DNA from: Rhodothermales bacterium
GTDB lineage: Bacteria; Bacteroidota; Rhodothermia; Rhodothermales; Bin80
DNA length: 64,000 nt
Reading direction: 5' to 3'
Assembly (NCBI GenBank): GCA_958296045.1
Contig: CATQHT010000001.1
Span: 124,001-188,000 of the forward strand
Below the pieces are notes generated by a model, which worked only from the letters and a program-made list of their open reading frames with translations, did not search any database and had not been told where the DNA came from. Below are positions 61,688-64,000 of this stretch, in pieces; within the stretch, counting starts at the first letter, position 1, and every line of letters begins with the position of its first letter. The position numbers and the translations under genes are program-made.

Positions 61688-62890
61688 CTAAGGGATACGC
61701 ACGATATACGCCTCGCCTGGCGCGCCTGCGGAAGCGGCACCGACAAGTGCGCGGTGCCCATCCAGCGCGATGGCGGATCCAAACGCTACCCGACCGATGT
61801 CAATGATGCCCTGGTAGTCCCAGCTTCTACTTTGCCGATCCTGCCGATATACATACACGACCCTATTTATGTTGATGTTCTGCTTGAGCTGCTCGTCATA
61901 TCCGACGACCAGGGCGCGGTCTTTGGAGAGCGCCACCGCGGAGCCGAAGGCGCCATGACGGTAGGGCGCAGGGGGCGCTAGCGTGGCTGCCACGTGCCAC
62001 GTGCCGAGAGAGTCCCGTTCATGCATGGTTACGATCCCAGAGCCGGCGCTGCCCGCTCGGCGCTCACCCACCAGGATCCGGTCGCCATCGACCGCTGTGG
62101 AGATAAAGAAGTCGTCCACTCCATCGATGCGCAGGGATTCCTTCCATTGGCCGGATTCCAGATACTCGAACAGGTACAGGGATCCAGAGGCGTTGTCCAG
62201 GTACCGTGAGCTTGGCACCACGAGCAGGTTGCCACGGATGGAAGCCTGCCCGCCAAAGACCCCGTAGCGGATGCCTCCGCTGCCGGTTAGGCGAGCCGTC
62301 TCATTCCAGAGGCCGGTGGTCGCCTCGTACATAAATACATAGGCGGCGCCGCCATAACGGCCATGAGAGGTGTCGCCCCACGTCGTGAGCACGGCCCGAT
62401 CGCCGCTCAGGGCCACCGAGATGCCCGAGTTGCTATCCTCAAATCGGTCCCCAGCGCTCAGCGTGGCCGTCTGCCGCCAAGTCCCCAACGTATCCCGCTC
62501 ATAGATATAAACTACTTCTGCCTCTCGGCGCAGGTCTTCGCTGTTGGAGGAGGCTATCACCAGGCGGTCGCCGCTAAGAGCGACGGAGCGGCCAAAGAAA
62601 CGGCGGTGTTCGCAGTCCGAAGGCGCCAGGCGCGCCACCTGGGCCCACCGCCGGGTCTGCTTATCTTCTTCATATACGTACGCGGCGCCCCCATCGACAG
62701 CACACACGTCTTCGCCACTGGCACCCACCACCGCGCGCGTGCCCTCAATGGCTACCGCGACGCCAAAAAAGTTGCCAGCAGTGGTATCGGCATGCGGAAA
62801 TTGTTCGATCTGGTGAGCAGCTGCGCTTGAAGTCAGGGTGAGCGCTGCGGCTAGGACCACGCCCCAGCACCACGATTGGGTCTGATTCAT
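61688..62890 (-). CDS. Secreted FG-GAP/integrin-like beta-propeller protein
   Basis: A 400-aa exported protein. The ATG at 62890 (MNQTQSWCWGVVLAAALTLT, then SSAAAHQ) begins a signal peptide and overlaps the stop of the ABC-F gene (ATGA); the longer open frame upstream is antisense-free but lies inside that gene and is rejected. About seven repeats of a propeller blade are seen, each with a pattern like FGRSVALSGDRLVIAS or FGSAVALSKDRALVVGYDE followed by AYVYEEDKQTRRW-type strands. Such repeats form a surface-exposed or secreted beta-propeller; ligand unknown. Confidence 0.82.
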   Translation of the reverse strand: MNQTQSWCWGVVLAAALTLTSSAAAHQIEQFPHADTTAGNFFGVAVAIEGTRAVVGASGEDVCAVDGGAAYVYEEDKQTRRWAQVARLAPSDCEHRRFFGRSVALSGDRLVIASSNSEDLRREAEVVYIYERDTLGTWRQTATLSAGDRFEDSNSGISVALSGDRAVLTTWGDTSHGRYGGAAYVFMYEATTGLWNETARLTGSGGIRYGVFGGQASIRGNLLVVPSSRYLDNASGSLYLFEYLESGQWKESLRIDGVDDFFISTAVDGDRILVGERRAGSAGSGIVTMHERDSLGTWHVAATLAPPAPYRHGAFGSAVALSKDRALVVGYDEQLKQNININRVVYVYRQDRQSRSWDYQGIIDIGRVAFGSAIALDGHRALVGAASAGAPGEAYIVRIP

Positions 62891-64000
62891 TTCTGCTTCA
62901 TCAGAGATTCCCAGCGTGCGTAGTAGGCCTTCAGCTCTGCCTGGACCCGTGCATATTCGGTGCTGGCCTTTGTCACGCGGGCTGGCTCCCGGTACAGATC
63001 CTGGCTTCCAAGGAGCGCTTCCACCTGCTCCCGCTGCTGTTCCAGCTTCGCGATAGCCTGCTCTGCCGCCTCGACCTGTTCCTCTATGGCGCCCTGCGCA
63101 TTGCCATGATCGGGAGCGGCGTGCTTCGCACCCGAGGCACGCATCCGCGCTTCCGCTTCGCGGCGTTTCTGCGCGCGGCTCTTGGGTCCTCCCAATCGCG
63201 TACGCTTCTTGGCTGCTGTCTTTGCGACCGGAACAGCCTTCCGGGTGCGCACCTGCGCGCCCGCGCCATGTGCCATATGCCACCGGAACTCGGAATACGT
63301 GCCACCATACACACGGACACGTCCGCCATCGATGTGCCAGACCGTGTTGGCTACCTGATCGAGAAAGTGCCGGTCATGACTTACCACCACGAAGGTGCCC
63401 TGGTACTGCCGCAGTGCTTCAATTAGGACTTGGATGGACTGGATGTCGAGGTGGTTCGTGGGCTCGTCCAGGATAAGAAAGTTGGTGCCGGTCACCAGCG
63501 TCCGGGCCAGCGCGAGGCGGCTCTTCTCTCCACCCGATAGCACCGCGACACGCTTGAAGACGTCATCCCCACGAAAAAGGAATGCCCCCAGCAGCGTGCG
63601 GAGCTGGCCCTCCAGCATGGATCCAGAAGCCTCCTGCAACGACTCCAACACCGTGTGCCGGATAGCCAGTGACTCCGCTTGGTGCTGCGCAAAAAAGCCG
63701 GCATACACGTGGTACCCTTTGCGGCGTGTGCCATCAAAGGGCTCTGTACCAGCGATGATGCGGGCCAGGGTCGACTTGCCGGCTCCGTTTCTGCCGATGA
63801 GCGCCACCTTTTGTCCGCGCTCAATACACAGCGGACCGGCCTGCCGAAACACCCCCACAGACGCACCACCAGGAGCAGGGTAGCGCTTCGAGAAAGTCGA
63901 CAGTTCCACTACCACCCGCCCAGAGGGGCGTGGCACCGGAAAGCGGATCGTGATCTGCGCCTCCTCCGATTCCGGCGGCAGCAGGCGTTCCATCCTTTGC
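62887..64000 (-). CDS. ABC-F family ATPase, C-terminal part (runs off window end)
   Basis: At least 370 codons, open to the window edge; only the second nucleotide-binding domain and tail are visible. Walker A LIGRNGAGKSTLARIIAG, the Q-loop region YVYAGFFAQHQAESL, signature LSGGEKSRLALARTL, Walker B FLILDEPTNHLDI and VVSHDRHFLDQ are all intact. The tail is a basic linker then a coiled coil (EEQVEAAEQAIAKLEQQREQ) like those of YheS/Uup. ABC-F proteins bind ribosomes and relieve stalled translation. Internal ATG codons are present at 63993 but the true start is outside. Confidence 0.9.
   Translation of the reverse strand, partial: QRMERLLPPESEEAQITIRFPVPRPSGRVVVELSTFSKRYPAPGGASVGVFRQAGPLCIERGQKVALIGRNGAGKSTLARIIAGTEPFDGTRRKGYHVYAGFFAQHQAESLAIRHTVLESLQEASGSMLEGQLRTLLGAFLFRGDDVFKRVAVLSGGEKSRLALARTLVTGTNFLILDEPTNHLDIQSIQVLIEALRQYQGTFVVVSHDRHFLDQVANTVWHIDGGRVRVYGGTYSEFRWHMAHGAGAQVRTRKAVPVAKTAAKKRTRLGGPKSRAQKRREAEARMRASGAKHAAPDHGNAQGAIEEQVEAAEQAIAKLEQQREQVEALLGSQDLYREPARVTKASTEYARVQAELKAYYARWESLMKQK

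Noticed and set aside
62891-63283. N-terminal extension of the FG-GAP-like protein
   Set aside because: This part overlaps the ABC-F gene on the same strand in another frame; the ATG at 62890 starts a signal peptide and overlaps the ABC-F stop by 4 bp.
1-64000. tRNA or rRNA genes and CRISPR arrays
   Set aside because: No GGTTCGAATC-type T-loop within a clover-leaf, no rRNA words and no regularly spaced repeats were seen on reading the window; a covariance-model scan would be needed to be certain.

Overview
The window is bacterial chromosome, GC-rich, and most likely from the Rhodothermota/Rhodothermales or a close relative in the Bacteroidota-Balneolota group. The clues are a YPNPFNPST-type secretion-sorting tail (type IX secretion), a GWxTD-domain exported protein, a DUF4249-like lipoprotein coupled to a TonB-dependent receptor, type III glutamine synthetase, an acidic SecD, and TAnnTTTG-like promoter sequences. 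No rRNA, tRNA or CRISPR array was seen.

Layout. 1-3.9 kb: outer-membrane receptor with its lipoprotein, and a divergent Tat-exported sugar isomerase. 4.2-10.2 kb: accessory stretch with a DruA-domain/IS4 transposase fusion, a decayed subtilisin-like protease gene, a small beta-barrel protein and an IS3-type remnant. 10.5-13 kb: electron-transfer flavoprotein (etfB, etfA) facing a heavy-metal-domain/MobA-like pair. 13.5-19.9 kb: a translationally coupled AddB/AddA-type nuclease-helicase. 20.4-27.9 kb: GWxTD protein, asnS, a nitroreductase broken by an in-frame amber codon, glnN and a sulfatase. 28-35 kb: secD-secF-STAS-purA-histidine kinase in one run, then a SAM-hydroxide adenosyltransferase and a second TonB receptor on the other strand.

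37-50.3 kb is a defence and mobile-element island set in core genes. It opens with a palindromic, operator-like site and a long gene that joins a PD-(D/E)xK nuclease motif, an N6-adenine methyltransferase and a C-terminal specificity region. That gene is cut into two frames at a run of 13 G, the classic layout of a phase-variable restriction-modification gene; 14 or 11 G would give one protein of about 944 aa. Next comes an 800-aa DUF262/DUF1524 (GmrSD/BrxU-like) modification-dependent nuclease. An IS1634-family element (15-bp ends, 4-bp duplication GTAG) has landed exactly at the stop codon of that nuclease gene. The IS is itself split cleanly by a 2.19-kb serine-recombinase element with inverted ends and a 3-bp duplication. 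Beyond tatD lie a DnaK gene fragment, a HEPN/MNT toxin-antitoxin remnant, and two IS66-type remnants in direct orientation flanking an alpha-carbonic anhydrase lipoprotein gene.

50.3-64 kb returns to housekeeping genes: dnaK; pgsA-pyrE-cinA with 4-bp overlaps; recA; an aldo/keto reductase; a DUF1800-DUF1501 pair whose second product carries both a Tat signal and a type IX sorting tail; then, on the minus strand, an ABC-F ATPase (cut by the window edge), an FG-GAP-like protein and pnuC.

The most interesting system is the phase-variable nuclease/methyltransferase next to the type IV-like nuclease, together with the serine-recombinase element nested in a transposase gene.
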